A stretch of DNA of 64,000 nt, taken from the NCBI RefSeq assembly GCF_002646595.1, contig NZ_PDUD01000023.1, positions 1 to 64,000 of the forward strand, given 5' to 3'. Below are positions 16,592 to 25,680 of the stretch, piece by piece; position 1 is the stretch's first letter, and each line of letters opens with the position of its first letter. The notes beneath the pieces were generated by a model, which was given only the letters and a program-made list of their open reading frames with translations, ran no database searches and was not told the origin of the DNA. The translations under genes and the position numbers were made by a program. Source of the DNA: Flavilitoribacter nigricans DSM 23189 = NBRC 102662. Its GTDB lineage: Bacteria > Bacteroidota > Bacteroidia > Chitinophagales > Saprospiraceae.

Positions 16592-18697
16592 TTATCGGTG
16601 CGTCAGAGTAACGTTAATCGTACTGCCGGCCGCTTCGTCCTGCGGCAACGGTACGGTCAGCTGGGTCTGTCCGCCAGAATTGGTAGCGTACGGCCCATTG
16701 TAATCTCCGGAGATAGTCAAATGCAGCTCTTCTAATTGCTGGGTCGGATCCGCTACGGATACCTGTAACTGCCCCTTATCTTTTTTCAAGAGTACGATGC
16801 AGGCTTGGTCCGCCCGGATGCCTCCGAAAAGATCGCTGCTTCCGGCTTCGTAAAAGATGATACCCGCCTGATTGCCCTTCGCCGTGCTGACACTTTGGAC
16901 CGCCGCCTCATTGCGGATCGTGAAGGGCGCTTTTCGACTCAACTTTTTCAACACTTTTTCTTTGGCCCCGGGCACCAGGATATACTGGTAATTTTCATTC
17001 TGAGGATCAGTTCCGTGTTCCATCCACAATTTGAAGATCGGTGCCGTCTGATAATCTTCCGGATAGCGGATGGCCACCCGGTGCCAGGAACCGCTTACTG
17101 GTTTCGTTTCCAGTCGGACCTGCCCTCCCGCCGGGAAGAGGTAGCCGAGCTTATCGTGCAGGATCCAGTCCGGATCCTGTAGCGCTTCGGATGCACCGGC
17201 GGTATGTTTTTGCTTGCCCGCCCGAACGAGTACATCGCCCTGCAGGTGGGCTTGGTTGATGGCGGTGGTAACGGAGAATTCCGTATCCGCAGTGATGCCG
17301 TTGCCCAGGCAGACCACTTTATCATCCAGCATAAACCAGGCTTTATTGGCGCGCAGTCCGTCCCGGTTGTAAGCCAGTACCGCCACCCCCGAACTACCGT
17401 CGGAAAGGCCGCCCACAAAATCACTGTCGATGTGATAACCGCTGCAGGTGAGCACGGGTAAGTCTTCATCGCTTTGGATGATGGTCGTACCGGGTACTTT
17501 TTTCCAATCCCAAAAGGGAAAGATGTTGGTGTATTCGGTACCACTCTGGTACAGCAGTCCGACGCCGTCTCCCATGTGGTAACCCAGCATATTCTCGGAA
17601 TTACAGGATTCGGCACCGCTAACCCGTTTGGAACACATCTTTACCGAAAAGTAATAAGCCGGATTGCGGATCACCTGAAAATCAGACCGCCAGAAATGTT
17701 TGTGGCCGCTGAGGGTCTCGTAACGGTTGGCATCGCGATAGGCGGCGGCAAATTCCGGGTCCAGTTGCCCCATTTTTGCCGTTGTGGTGGCCAGGCTGCC
17801 GGCTTTTTGACTGGGAGAATCAATAAACAACTGCCGGCCACAGGCGCTGATGTCCATTTTGTCTTTCCAGCTCACCCAGCGTTGGCCGTCCAGCAGATAA
17901 TTGCGCAGGATATAGACCTTTTCTTCGTCGAACTGAAAAGGCGTATTACGGAGTATTGCCAGCCATTTGGCCATATCCGCTGCGTAACTCAGCCCGTAAT
18001 TGCCGAATTGTAACTGCGGCCCGTGCTGGTGGTAGGACCAGTCGGGCTGAACACCCTCAGACATACTCACCACCAGTTCCTCCCGGATGGACGCAGCGGC
18101 TTTGTCCACCATTTCCACGTCTCCGGTCAGTAGTGTCCGGAACAGCACATTGCCGGAAAGCCAGACTTTATTTTGTCCGGTCTTGCCGATCTCCGAACGG
18201 TTGAGGATATATACGCCGCGTTCCAGTTGCGTTTCACTCAGTTCGTCTTCCAGCAGGATGAGGATCGGCCCCAGTACCATCGGTACGCCAATATCCGGAT
18301 ACCACCAGTTGGGACTCTGAAAATCATTTTCCAGCCAGTAATTCAGCGCCAGGTGGATCTTGCGGGAGATCTCTTTTTGCTGGTAATAGCGGTTGCCGGG
18401 GCTGCGATAGGCCCGGGTGATGTCCAGCAGGCGGCTCAGGTGTTCCCGGGGTTGCCAGGCACCGCGCTCTTTACTGCTGTAATCAATATGGGGCCAGGTG
18501 CCCCGCCCATCCAGGGCATGGAGCGATTCCTCTACCTCCGCCATATCGGGCGGGCGATCGCCGAGGATGTATTGCCAGACGTTGGCGTGTAGTTGGGTTA
18601 ATTTCACTGGTTTATCCGTGCTCACCTGACCGGAAGCGGCCGGGAGCATACCCAGGATAAACAGCAAGGATGGAAGTAAGGCATGGATTGTCTTCAT
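16592..18697 (-). CDS. Secreted polysaccharide lyase family 8 (chondroitin/hyaluronan/xanthan lyase type)
   Basis: 701 residues with a signal peptide ending near SGQ at 22-24. The N-terminal alpha-toroid contains NWWYPDIGVP and SYHQHGPQLQFGNYG, holding the catalytic His (225) and Tyr (234) of PL8. The central beta-domain contains ENMLGYHMGDGVGLLY and FPFWDWKKVPGTT, which are highly typical of PL8. These enzymes cut chondroitin, hyaluronan or xanthan by beta-elimination, leaving unsaturated uronic acid. Residues upstream of MKTIHALLP in the same frame (to 18931) overlap the response-regulator gene and are not credible as coding. With the neighbouring heparinase-type lyase this suggests glycosaminoglycan or similar polyuronide use. 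Confidence 0.9.
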   Translation of the reverse strand: MKTIHALLPSLLFILGMLPAASGQVSTDKPVKLTQLHANVWQYILGDRPPDMAEVEESLHALDGRGTWPHIDYSSKERGAWQPREHLSRLLDITRAYRSPGNRYYQQKEISRKIHLALNYWLENDFQSPNWWYPDIGVPMVLGPILILLEDELSETQLERGVYILNRSEIGKTGQNKVWLSGNVLFRTLLTGDVEMVDKAAASIREELVVSMSEGVQPDWSYHQHGPQLQFGNYGLSYAADMAKWLAILRNTPFQFDEEKVYILRNYLLDGQRWVSWKDKMDISACGRQLFIDSPSQKAGSLATTTAKMGQLDPEFAAAYRDANRYETLSGHKHFWRSDFQVIRNPAYYFSVKMCSKRVSGAESCNSENMLGYHMGDGVGLLYQSGTEYTNIFPFWDWKKVPGTTIIQSDEDLPVLTCSGYHIDSDFVGGLSDGSSGVAVLAYNRDGLRANKAWFMLDDKVVCLGNGITADTEFSVTTAINQAHLQGDVLVRAGKQKHTAGASEALQDPDWILHDKLGYLFPAGGQVRLETKPVSGSWHRVAIRYPEDYQTAPIFKLWMEHGTDPQNENYQYILVPGAKEKVLKKLSRKAPFTIRNEAAVQSVSTAKGNQAGIIFYEAGSSDLFGGIRADQACIVLLKKDKGQLQVSVADPTQQLEELHLTISGDYNGPYATNSGGQTQLTVPLPQDEAAGSTINVTLTHR

Positions 18698-18806
18698 AGC
18701 TATCCGTAGGACGAGCCCTGAAATCCGTACCATTAATGCGGAGAGGTAAAGTGTTGATCCGGTCCCGAAAAGGCAACCGGATTGCCGGGAGCCGCCGGCC
18801 TTACAA

Positions 18807-19541
18807 CTAGACCTGGTTGAAACCCTCCAGATATTCCAGGAAGGCGTTTTTGTACATGCTGCCGATGGGGATCTCTTCGCCCATGATCTGGACGTGGTTC
18901 TTTCCGAAAGCCTCCAGTTTATCCAGTGCAATGATGTAGGATTTGTGGATCCGGAAAAAACGCGGATGGGGTAGGGCTTCCTCCATCTTTCCGATAGTCT
19001 GCATGGTCATAATGCGGCGTTCCGCGCAGTAGAGGCGGGAATAATCTTTCATACCGGCAATGTAGTAGATCTCATCCAGCCGCACCTTTACCATCTTGTA
19101 TTCTGATCGCACCATGATGAAATCGGTATGGATCTGTTCTTCGTGGGTGATGATCTTGGTCGTCTCGCCGTGTTTTTGCCGCAACTGGTACTGTTGTTTG
19201 GCGCGCTCGCAGGCCAGTTGAAAACGGGAGAAATCGATGGGTTTGAGCAGGTAATCGAGTACATCCATTTCGTAGCCCTTCAGGGCGTACTCATCGTAGG
19301 CGGTGGTCATGATCACCATCGGTCGATCCTTGAGTACTTCCAGCAACTGGATGCCGGTCAGTTCCTCCATTTGAATATCCAGGAAGATCAGATCGACCGA
19401 ATCCTTGCGCAGGAAGTTGATGGTGTCGATCGCATTATCAAAATCGGCTACCATTTCCAGGTAGGGGATGCGTTCGATATAATTGCGCATTTTCACCAAT
19501 GCCAGAGGCTCATCATCTACCGCGATACATCTAATCTTCAT
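18807..19541 (-). CDS. LytTR-family response regulator
   Basis: 244 residues. The receiver domain (about 1-120) has the acidic pair VDDE and phospho-acceptor Asp55 in LIFLDIQM, and KPIDF holds the conserved Lys. A LytTR DNA-binding domain fills the C-terminal half, with typical HKSYIIALDKLEAF and IPIGSMYK motifs. Directly downstream of its likely partner kinase, with about 30 nt between. Such pairs often control surface polysaccharide or extracellular enzyme genes; adjacency to the lyases suggests, but does not prove, that they are targets. Confidence 0.92.
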   Translation of the reverse strand: MKIRCIAVDDEPLALVKMRNYIERIPYLEMVADFDNAIDTINFLRKDSVDLIFLDIQMEELTGIQLLEVLKDRPMVIMTTAYDEYALKGYEMDVLDYLLKPIDFSRFQLACERAKQQYQLRQKHGETTKIITHEEQIHTDFIMVRSEYKMVKVRLDEIYYIAGMKDYSRLYCAERRIMTMQTIGKMEEALPHPRFFRIHKSYIIALDKLEAFGKNHVQIMGEEIPIGSMYKNAFLEYLEGFNQV

Positions 19542-19571
19542 ATTGTAAATTTTGTGCGCCGGATCATCGTT

Positions 19572-20681
19572 CTACTTTTCGATCACCAGATGCTGATCCA
19601 GCGTAATGGCCGATTGTCGGGCCTGTAGTATTTCTCCTGATTTTTTAACCTGTTGGGGCAGGGTGAGCCGTACCTGGTAGGTGCCGTCTATTTCCGTTAC
19701 GTCCAGTTGGTAATCTTCACCGTAGATCAGATCCAGCCGGCGGCGTACGTTTTGCAAACCTACTCCGGAAGGGACCTCGTAGGGTACGCTGGTTTTGCGC
19801 AGGCGGTTGCTCACTTTTAGAAAGTAGCTGTCATCCGTTACATGCAAAAAGATCGAAATGCCGGGGGCAGCGCCCTGCAGACTTCCGTGCTTGAAGGTGT
19901 TTTCCACAAAGGGCAGAAACAACATGGCCGGTACCAGATGGCCCTGGGTATTGCCCTGTACCTCAAACTCCACGAAATCCGGATTTTTCATCCGCAGGCG
20001 GTGCAGGTCGATAAAGTTTTGCAGACAGGCGATCTCCTTTTCCAGCGGTACCTGCTCGGCATTCGCATCGTACAACATATAGCGCATGATGCTGGATAAC
20101 TTGACGATACTTTCGGAAGCTTTGTGCTGATCCTCAAAAACGAGGGTGTCAATATTGTTGAGGGTATTAAACAAAAAGTGAGGATTCACCTGGGCCCGCA
20201 GCAGGGCCAGTTCACTTTTCAGATGTTGTTTTTCCAGTTCCTGCTGTTCTTCCCGGTTGGTTTTCCAGACGCGGTATAGTTTTAGTCCGGAAAAGAGAAA
20301 AGTCACGTAATACAGACCGATACCGACCTGGATGATCCCCGGGCCGTAGAGCCAGGCGGGAGGCACCTGATCGGGATACACGGTGGGGATGATGGTATAA
20401 TAGAAGACCGTCCAGCCGATGAGTGAAAAAACGACAGCGGAAAGCACCAGCAGAAGCCCCGCCATCCAGTAGCGTTTCTTCAACAGGAATTGCTCAACGA
20501 TAACGTAGTAGGTAAAATAGGTGGTAAGCATGTCACTGGGGAGCTGCCGCACCAGAATGTATCCGAAGAGCTCGGGTTTGCCCCGCGTGGCTTCAATACT
20601 GTAGTACAACAAAACGATGGCCGTCCAAAATAGTAAATGGCGGCCGATGCTCTGTTGCTTAGGGCTGAGTCTAATTTTCAC
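19572..20681 (-). CDS. LytS-type sensor histidine kinase
   Basis: 369 residues. Four N-terminal membrane helices (about 14-30, 48-64, 72-98, 112-134) and a short coiled coil lead to a His_kinase domain with VNPHFLFNTLNN (His168), followed by a HATPase ending in SGVGLQNVRRRL. No periplasmic sensor domain is visible, so the signal is probably sensed in the membrane. It forms an operon with the LytTR regulator. Reverse-strand TATATTTG at 20707-20714 provides a good -7 element about 26 nt upstream of the ATG. Confidence 0.92.
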   Translation of the reverse strand: MKIRLSPKQQSIGRHLLFWTAIVLLYYSIEATRGKPELFGYILVRQLPSDMLTTYFTYYVIVEQFLLKKRYWMAGLLLVLSAVVFSLIGWTVFYYTIIPTVYPDQVPPAWLYGPGIIQVGIGLYYVTFLFSGLKLYRVWKTNREEQQELEKQHLKSELALLRAQVNPHFLFNTLNNIDTLVFEDQHKASESIVKLSSIMRYMLYDANAEQVPLEKEIACLQNFIDLHRLRMKNPDFVEFEVQGNTQGHLVPAMLFLPFVENTFKHGSLQGAAPGISIFLHVTDDSYFLKVSNRLRKTSVPYEVPSGVGLQNVRRRLDLIYGEDYQLDVTEIDGTYQVRLTLPQQVKKSGEILQARQSAITLDQHLVIEK

Positions 20682-20706
20682 GCTTTTGTCCGGATTAAAT
20701 GAAGAT

Positions 20707-20714
20707 CAAATATA
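20707..20714 (-). promoter_or_regulatory. -7 element of the LytS/LytTR operon
   Basis: Reverse strand TATATTTG matches TANNTTTG exactly. Predicted transcription start is near 20700, giving a leader of about 19 nt. No clear -33 TTTG is present at the usual distance. Confidence 0.45.
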
Positions 20715-20820
20715 CGTTAAGCCGCTCATAATCATTTTTTTGATCTACGAACGGGGAACGGATACCTACCAAACGGAATTTTTTGCGTCACTTAAATACC
20801 GGACGAAAGCTTCTTTCAGC

Positions 20821-23151
20821 CTATTTGTTAGATCCCTCGTTGATCCAGATATCGAGCCGCGGCGCTTCCCAGGTGTAGGGCTTGCCCAGCACATCCAGAT
20901 CTCCGTCGCCATCCAGATCGATAAGTCTGCCTTCGTGGACCCCGAAGCCTCGGGCGACCACATGTTTCGAGAAGTTTCCTTTGCCGTCTCCCAAAAGAAT
21001 GCGGATCTCCGCTTTCGGGTTCCCGCCATTCAGGCCCATTTCGGCATTGAAGATATCCAGATGCCCGTCACCGTTAAAGTCGACAATATCCAGCGTGTGG
21101 CCATTGTCTACATTTTCCAGGAGGATCGTGCTTTTCCAGAAACCATTATCCCAGTGGTACATGACCAGCGGCCCAACGCCGTCGCCCACCACCATCACCA
21201 CTTCCGGGCGTTCTCCTTCGATCAATTGCCCGGCCACCGAGCGGGTGAAGGTATAGCCGGCATCGATGATGTGGATCAGGAAATTCTCGTCCCGGAATTC
21301 AAACCAGCGCCCGCCGCCGACGATGTCATCCACACCATCACCGTTCATGTCCATGGCGTACAGGCCCTCGTGTTCGTGGGTACGCCGCCAGCCCGGATAA
21401 CTGCTGCGGGGCTCCATTTCTCCCTCATCAGTGTAGGTGTAGATCGGCAGATAATCCCATTCTTCCGCCTTTTTGGGATTGCGCGGTATTTCGGCGTAAT
21501 AAATGCCTTTGGCCTGCTGGTTCCAGAAAACAAATTCCATCTGGCCATCGCCATCAAAGTCGATGAAGGCCTGATCGTGGTGTTTGTTGTAGCCACTGTC
21601 TTTGATCAGGTATCTTTTCCAGGGTTTGTCGGGTTGGAGATCGGGGTAGGGATTTTCCCACCACCAGATCTGATTGCTGCGTCCTTCTCCGCCGAAAACG
21701 ATATCCATATCGCCATCGCCGTCGATGTCGTGGGCGGCCGAGCCGGCCTCAATGCGCAACGGTGAATCGTCGATGATGTGCCGTTCCCAGCCGTCCTTGG
21801 TATAGATCAGTCCGATGACCGAGGGAGAGACGGTCCGGTCGGTAATAAAAATATCGTTGGCGCCATCCTGATTGACATCGACCACCAGGGATGCAGTTTG
21901 CTGATCGCCGCCGTTGGTCATGGGCAGGTCACCCGTTGTGGTGCTCAGGTGGCGCCATTGGAAGCGCTGGTCGGTGAAGTCATTTCGCCAGAGGTGCATC
22001 TGTGCGTAATTGTCCCAGGCGGCACCGACCAGGTCGAGATCCCCGTCATTATCCAGGTCGGCCAGTTGGGTGCCGAGGTGGTTTTCCTTGCCGCTGTCGA
22101 TGATCTTTTTGGTGAAATTCCCCTTGCCGTCGTTTTGCCAGATCTGGGTTTCCAGCCGGGGGCCTTTGTGTTCATTGGTGATCAGGTCCAGGTCATTGTC
22201 CTGATCAATATCGGCAAGGTCCAGATTATTCATGGAATACTGCGTGACGATGTGTTGCCGCGGCCATTTCCCGGCTTTGGCGTCGGCCGGTTGCTGGAAC
22301 CAGAACAGGTTGGCATCGGGCTCCAGGCCGGGCCAGCGCTCTTCCGAGACGATAATGTCGGCCTTGCCGTCTCCGTTGAGATCGCCCACTTCTACCCGGT
22401 CTACCGGGTGGTTGCTGGTACCGATCTCCGTAGCCGGCCAGGCGGCGGTGGTATCCCCGTTATTCTCAAACCAGACGACCAGTAGAGGTTCGTCGCCTCC
22501 CTCGGGTCGGCGTCCGGCGGCGATATCGAGGTCACCGTCACCGTCAATATCTCCCAGTCCGATGCCTTCATCGCTGGTATTCTCTCCGATCAGCCGGATG
22601 GGCCAGGTACCGGTTTCCGGGAAACCGGGGATCTCGATCAGATAAATGTTGCCGTTGCCCGCCATTACGAGTTCTTCTTTCCCCCCGGCGATCAATTGTC
22701 CCTTTTCGAATCCCTGGCTGTTGGTATGGCTGGTAGCGGGAATTTCCCCGATCTTCCGGCCGCGCCAGCTTTTACCGGTCGCATCCATCGCTTCGAACCA
22801 CCAGATATCCGGCAGGGCCTGGGCGATGAGATCCGCATAGGGATCCTGATCGACGTCTACGATGAAAATGCCGTCGACGTTTTGCGGGAGCTCCACACGT
22901 TCCCAGCGGCCCGTCATATCGCCGGCCGGATTCAGATAGAGATATTTGCCGGAAAGCACGTCCCGGTAGCCGTCACTATTAACATCGCCCATATCCAGGC
23001 CGAAATATCGCAGCCAGTTGGGTTGCCCCTCATCGCCCCATTTTCCCTTGCGATTATCGATCTGAATGTATTGCCAGTCATTGACTATGGCGCTTTGGGA
23101 AAAAACGAATACACTGCTCAGCAACAGCAGCAGGGAAAGAGTGATTCTCAT
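20821..23151 (-). CDS. Secreted FG-GAP/VCBS repeat protein
   Basis: 776 residues. A signal peptide (MRITLSLLLLLSSVFVFSQ) is followed by a chain of beta-propeller blades, each with a calcium-binding loop of the form D-x-D-G-D-G-x-x-D (for example DIDGDGDLD, DLNGDGKAD, DLDNDGDLD, DFDGDGQME, DMNGDGVDD, DFNGDGHLD). More than eight loops are visible. Integrin-alpha-like propellers of this kind are secreted and often bind or process carbohydrate. No catalytic residue set or T9SS tail is seen; the protein ends shortly after the last blade. Its place between a sensor pair and an SDR gene in the lyase block suggests a role in glycan binding. Confidence 0.8.
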   Translation of the reverse strand: MRITLSLLLLLSSVFVFSQSAIVNDWQYIQIDNRKGKWGDEGQPNWLRYFGLDMGDVNSDGYRDVLSGKYLYLNPAGDMTGRWERVELPQNVDGIFIVDVDQDPYADLIAQALPDIWWFEAMDATGKSWRGRKIGEIPATSHTNSQGFEKGQLIAGGKEELVMAGNGNIYLIEIPGFPETGTWPIRLIGENTSDEGIGLGDIDGDGDLDIAAGRRPEGGDEPLLVVWFENNGDTTAAWPATEIGTSNHPVDRVEVGDLNGDGKADIIVSEERWPGLEPDANLFWFQQPADAKAGKWPRQHIVTQYSMNNLDLADIDQDNDLDLITNEHKGPRLETQIWQNDGKGNFTKKIIDSGKENHLGTQLADLDNDGDLDLVGAAWDNYAQMHLWRNDFTDQRFQWRHLSTTTGDLPMTNGGDQQTASLVVDVNQDGANDIFITDRTVSPSVIGLIYTKDGWERHIIDDSPLRIEAGSAAHDIDGDGDMDIVFGGEGRSNQIWWWENPYPDLQPDKPWKRYLIKDSGYNKHHDQAFIDFDGDGQMEFVFWNQQAKGIYYAEIPRNPKKAEEWDYLPIYTYTDEGEMEPRSSYPGWRRTHEHEGLYAMDMNGDGVDDIVGGGRWFEFRDENFLIHIIDAGYTFTRSVAGQLIEGERPEVVMVVGDGVGPLVMYHWDNGFWKSTILLENVDNGHTLDIVDFNGDGHLDIFNAEMGLNGGNPKAEIRILLGDGKGNFSKHVVARGFGVHEGRLIDLDGDGDLDVLGKPYTWEAPRLDIWINEGSNK

Positions 23152-23256
23152 GTTACGAAATTTTCATTTTGACTGCTTCAATATTCCGTATACCCGGGAA
23201 TGGAAGGAGGTGACAAAATAGTCAGCCCCGATCAGCTTCCCCGGAGATTCCGGGAT

Positions 23257-24054
23257 TTATTTTTTGAGCTGGGAGTGGATCACCACCTCGGGATTATTGC
23301 TAACCCCCGACCAGCCACCATCCACGACCACCGTCTGTCCCGTGATATGACGGGCATCGCCGGAGAGCAGAAAAAGGGCCGGTGCTGCCATATCCGCGGG
23401 CATACCCACTTTACCGATCGGGATCCGTTCGCTCCAGACCTCGGCGTAGGCCGGATCTTCCAACTCCGTACGTTCCGTCAGGGTGGCTCCCGGAGCGATG
23501 GCATTGATGTTGATCCCGTGCGGAGATAATTCCAGCACCAGACTGCGGGCCATGGTGCTGATCGCCGCCTTGGTCATGGAGTAGGCCGTAAGATAGGGAT
23601 AAGCCCGCTGACCGATATTGGAGGACATCAGTAAGATCCGTCCGCCGGTGGCTTGCCGTTTCATCTGGCGGGCAGCCGCCTGGGTGAGAAAGAAGGCTCC
23701 CTGCAGGTTGAGGTTCATGATCCGCTGGAAATCCGCCGGACTGAATTCAAAGAAGTCGGCAAAGAGGGTCAGCCCCGCATTGGCCACCACCATATCCACG
23801 CGGCCGAAGTGGTCAATAGCGTGATCAACCAGCGCCTGGATCACCGGCAAGGAACCGGCGTCGCCGGGCAGGGGCAGGCAGTGCCCCCGGTACTCCGAAC
23901 TGATGCGCGCGGCAGCGTTCACCGCCTGCTCGGCATCAACATCATTGAGGATGACAAAAGCTCCTTCGCGGGCCAATTGCCGGGCGATCTCAAATCCGAT
24001 ACCCGCGGCGGCACCCGTCACGATGGCCACCTGATCGATAAATCTTCGGTTCAT
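23257..24054 (-). CDS. SDR-family oxidoreductase
   Basis: 265-residue classical short-chain dehydrogenase. Cofactor motif TGAAAGIG (13-20), structural motif ANAG, catalytic Ser in LLMSSN and YxxxK in YSMTK, and a C-terminal ITGQTVVVDGGWSG typical of 3-oxoacyl-ACP-reductase-like and sugar dehydrogenases. Within the lyase region it may reduce a 4-deoxy-hexulosuronate released by the lyases, as KduD or DehR enzymes do; this is inference from context. A fatty-acid or other role is equally allowed by the sequence. Confidence 0.85.
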   Translation of the reverse strand: MNRRFIDQVAIVTGAAAGIGFEIARQLAREGAFVILNDVDAEQAVNAAARISSEYRGHCLPLPGDAGSLPVIQALVDHAIDHFGRVDMVVANAGLTLFADFFEFSPADFQRIMNLNLQGAFFLTQAAARQMKRQATGGRILLMSSNIGQRAYPYLTAYSMTKAAISTMARSLVLELSPHGININAIAPGATLTERTELEDPAYAEVWSERIPIGKVGMPADMAAPALFLLSGDARHITGQTVVVDGGWSGVSNNPEVVIHSQLKK

Positions 24055-24461
24055 TAAATATGCGATTTCAAGCGAGGATTCAAATTCCTATATATTTGAG
24101 GTGCTCCTGAAAGAGTCTTTAAACAAAAATCAACTCCACCATCCAAACAAGCCCCCCTGACCCCTAGGGCTGTTTAGTTCTCAAATTATTGAATATAAAA
24201 AATGGCAATTTCAATGGCAATAGTAATTTCAATAGCTCAAAATCAGGCGAAAAAGTCAAAATCGGAGCAGAAAGCTGCCTTTTACTTGCTATTGCTATTG
24301 TGCTTGACATTGTAATTGAAAAATTCGCATTGCGTTTTTATAGAACTGAACAGCCCTGCCCCCCTGACCCCCGACACCTCTCCCCTGACACCTGGCAACT
24401 CCCCCCTGACACCTGACCCCTCTAACCCTGACCCCTAACAACTCCTCTGACCCCTCACCCC
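24055..24461. repeat. Intergenic region with C-rich CCCCTGACACCTGA word repeats
   Basis: About 400 bases between two reverse-strand genes. The right part, from about 24350 on, and a short piece near 24155, consist of variations on CCCCTGACCCC, ACACCTGACCCC and TAACCCTGACCCC, while the middle (24190-24330) is A/T-rich with AATGGCAATTTCAATGGCAATAG-like words. Forward and reverse frames here are low-complexity and not credible genes. It resembles the word-repeat spacers elsewhere in the window but with a different vocabulary. Confidence 0.55.
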
Positions 24462-25514
24462 TCAAATCCCCACCACCCAAACCCCATGGATCGTCACATC
24501 CGAATTATGCGGAACCAGGCACAACGCCCCCGAAGGATAATCATCCGCTTCCAACCCTTCCACATCCCATTCCGCCGGTTCGGTATCGTCGGCCATCCAT
24601 TGTTTAAATCGGTAGCGGGTACGACCATCGGCCAGCGTGGCCACCTGTGTCTTGACGTACATTGGCCGGCCGAGCGTCAATCGGTTCCAGCGGGCAGCGT
24701 ATTGCTGCGGTTTGTCCCGTCCGCCGTCGAAGAGGATCCGGAACTGGCAGCTGTCTTTATTTTCCCGAATGAGAAATTCCCCCTGAGCGCCCAGCGGGTA
24801 CCATTTGCGACTCGGTTGCCGGTCATCGGCATGGTGACCCCGCCACCGCATCGCTACTCCGAAGTGGGTAACATTGTAGGTCGGCGGCCCCGGCTCGGAG
24901 GGCGTATAATCATGGATCGTCAGGTGAACGGTGATCTCATAATTGGTCCAGGAAGTATCGCCCATACTGAGTACCCGGTCGTAATAGCGTTCGAGTGTCC
25001 GGACGCCATCGGCTTCCAGTGCCCAGTGACCGTCTACAACCTGGACGACATCCGCTAAGCGATCCACCTGGGAAAAATCAATACGATAGGGTAGGGGCCA
25101 GGTATTGCCCCGTTCTACCTGGATAATCATGCTGTCGGTGTAGGCAGTTCCCTTCCGCGGATAGGCGGTTACCCGGAGGTGGTTATCTCCCGATTGTAAT
25201 TCGCCCCAGTCCAGCTCGACGTTGAAATCACCGGTACGGGCCAGACGGTGGAGATCACTGCCCAGACTCAACGGGCGCTCCGGCCCCCGATTGAGGGAGA
25301 AACTGGCGGAATCGAGGGACTCACTTTCGGCAATATTACCCAGCACGTTGATCCAGCGTTGCGGTTCGCCCAACCGGCCGAAAGTCTGTTTCGGTCCGTA
25401 CCAAAAATGGATCTCTGCCGGTGCGGCTGCCTGCTGGGGCGTACTTTGACAATGGCTGCCCAGAATGAGCTGCAGACCGGCAAGCAATAAACAGAAAAGA
25501 CGACTATAGTGCAT
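24462..25514 (-). CDS. Secreted beta-sandwich protein of unknown function
   Basis: 350 residues. The N-terminus is a signal peptide (hydrophobic about 5-20, followed by SHCQS; the Cys might be lipidated, but the lipobox is poor). Residues about 30-135 look Ig-like (x-V-N-V-x-G-N start). The C-terminal 200 residues look like a concanavalin/LamG-type sandwich: repeated aromatic strands, FGVAMRWRG, a WNRLTLGRPMYVK strand and a closing VWVVG. This fits families of the DUF1080 or carbohydrate-binding type, but I cannot name it. It is isolated on the reverse strand, divergent from the AraC gene. Confidence 0.65.
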   Translation of the reverse strand: MHYSRLFCLLLAGLQLILGSHCQSTPQQAAAPAEIHFWYGPKQTFGRLGEPQRWINVLGNIAESESLDSASFSLNRGPERPLSLGSDLHRLARTGDFNVELDWGELQSGDNHLRVTAYPRKGTAYTDSMIIQVERGNTWPLPYRIDFSQVDRLADVVQVVDGHWALEADGVRTLERYYDRVLSMGDTSWTNYEITVHLTIHDYTPSEPGPPTYNVTHFGVAMRWRGHHADDRQPSRKWYPLGAQGEFLIRENKDSCQFRILFDGGRDKPQQYAARWNRLTLGRPMYVKTQVATLADGRTRYRFKQWMADDTEPAEWDVEGLEADDYPSGALCLVPHNSDVTIHGVWVVGI

Positions 25515-25680
25515 GGATCAGGCCCCGATTTGGTTAGGCAATAGGGAAGATGGTTGTCTTTGGTAAAATTAGTAGACTACCGGACAGCGCTTTTTCACTC
25601 ATTTTGCCAATTTTTGAACTATATTGAATCTTTACTCAATAATTATCCGAATTGTCCGCCATTAAGTACAATTTGCAGTC

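Noticed and set aside
24189-24416. Forward frame of 75 codons in the C-rich spacer
   Set aside because: Low-complexity Asn/Pro/Asp-rich product from the repeats; no start context.
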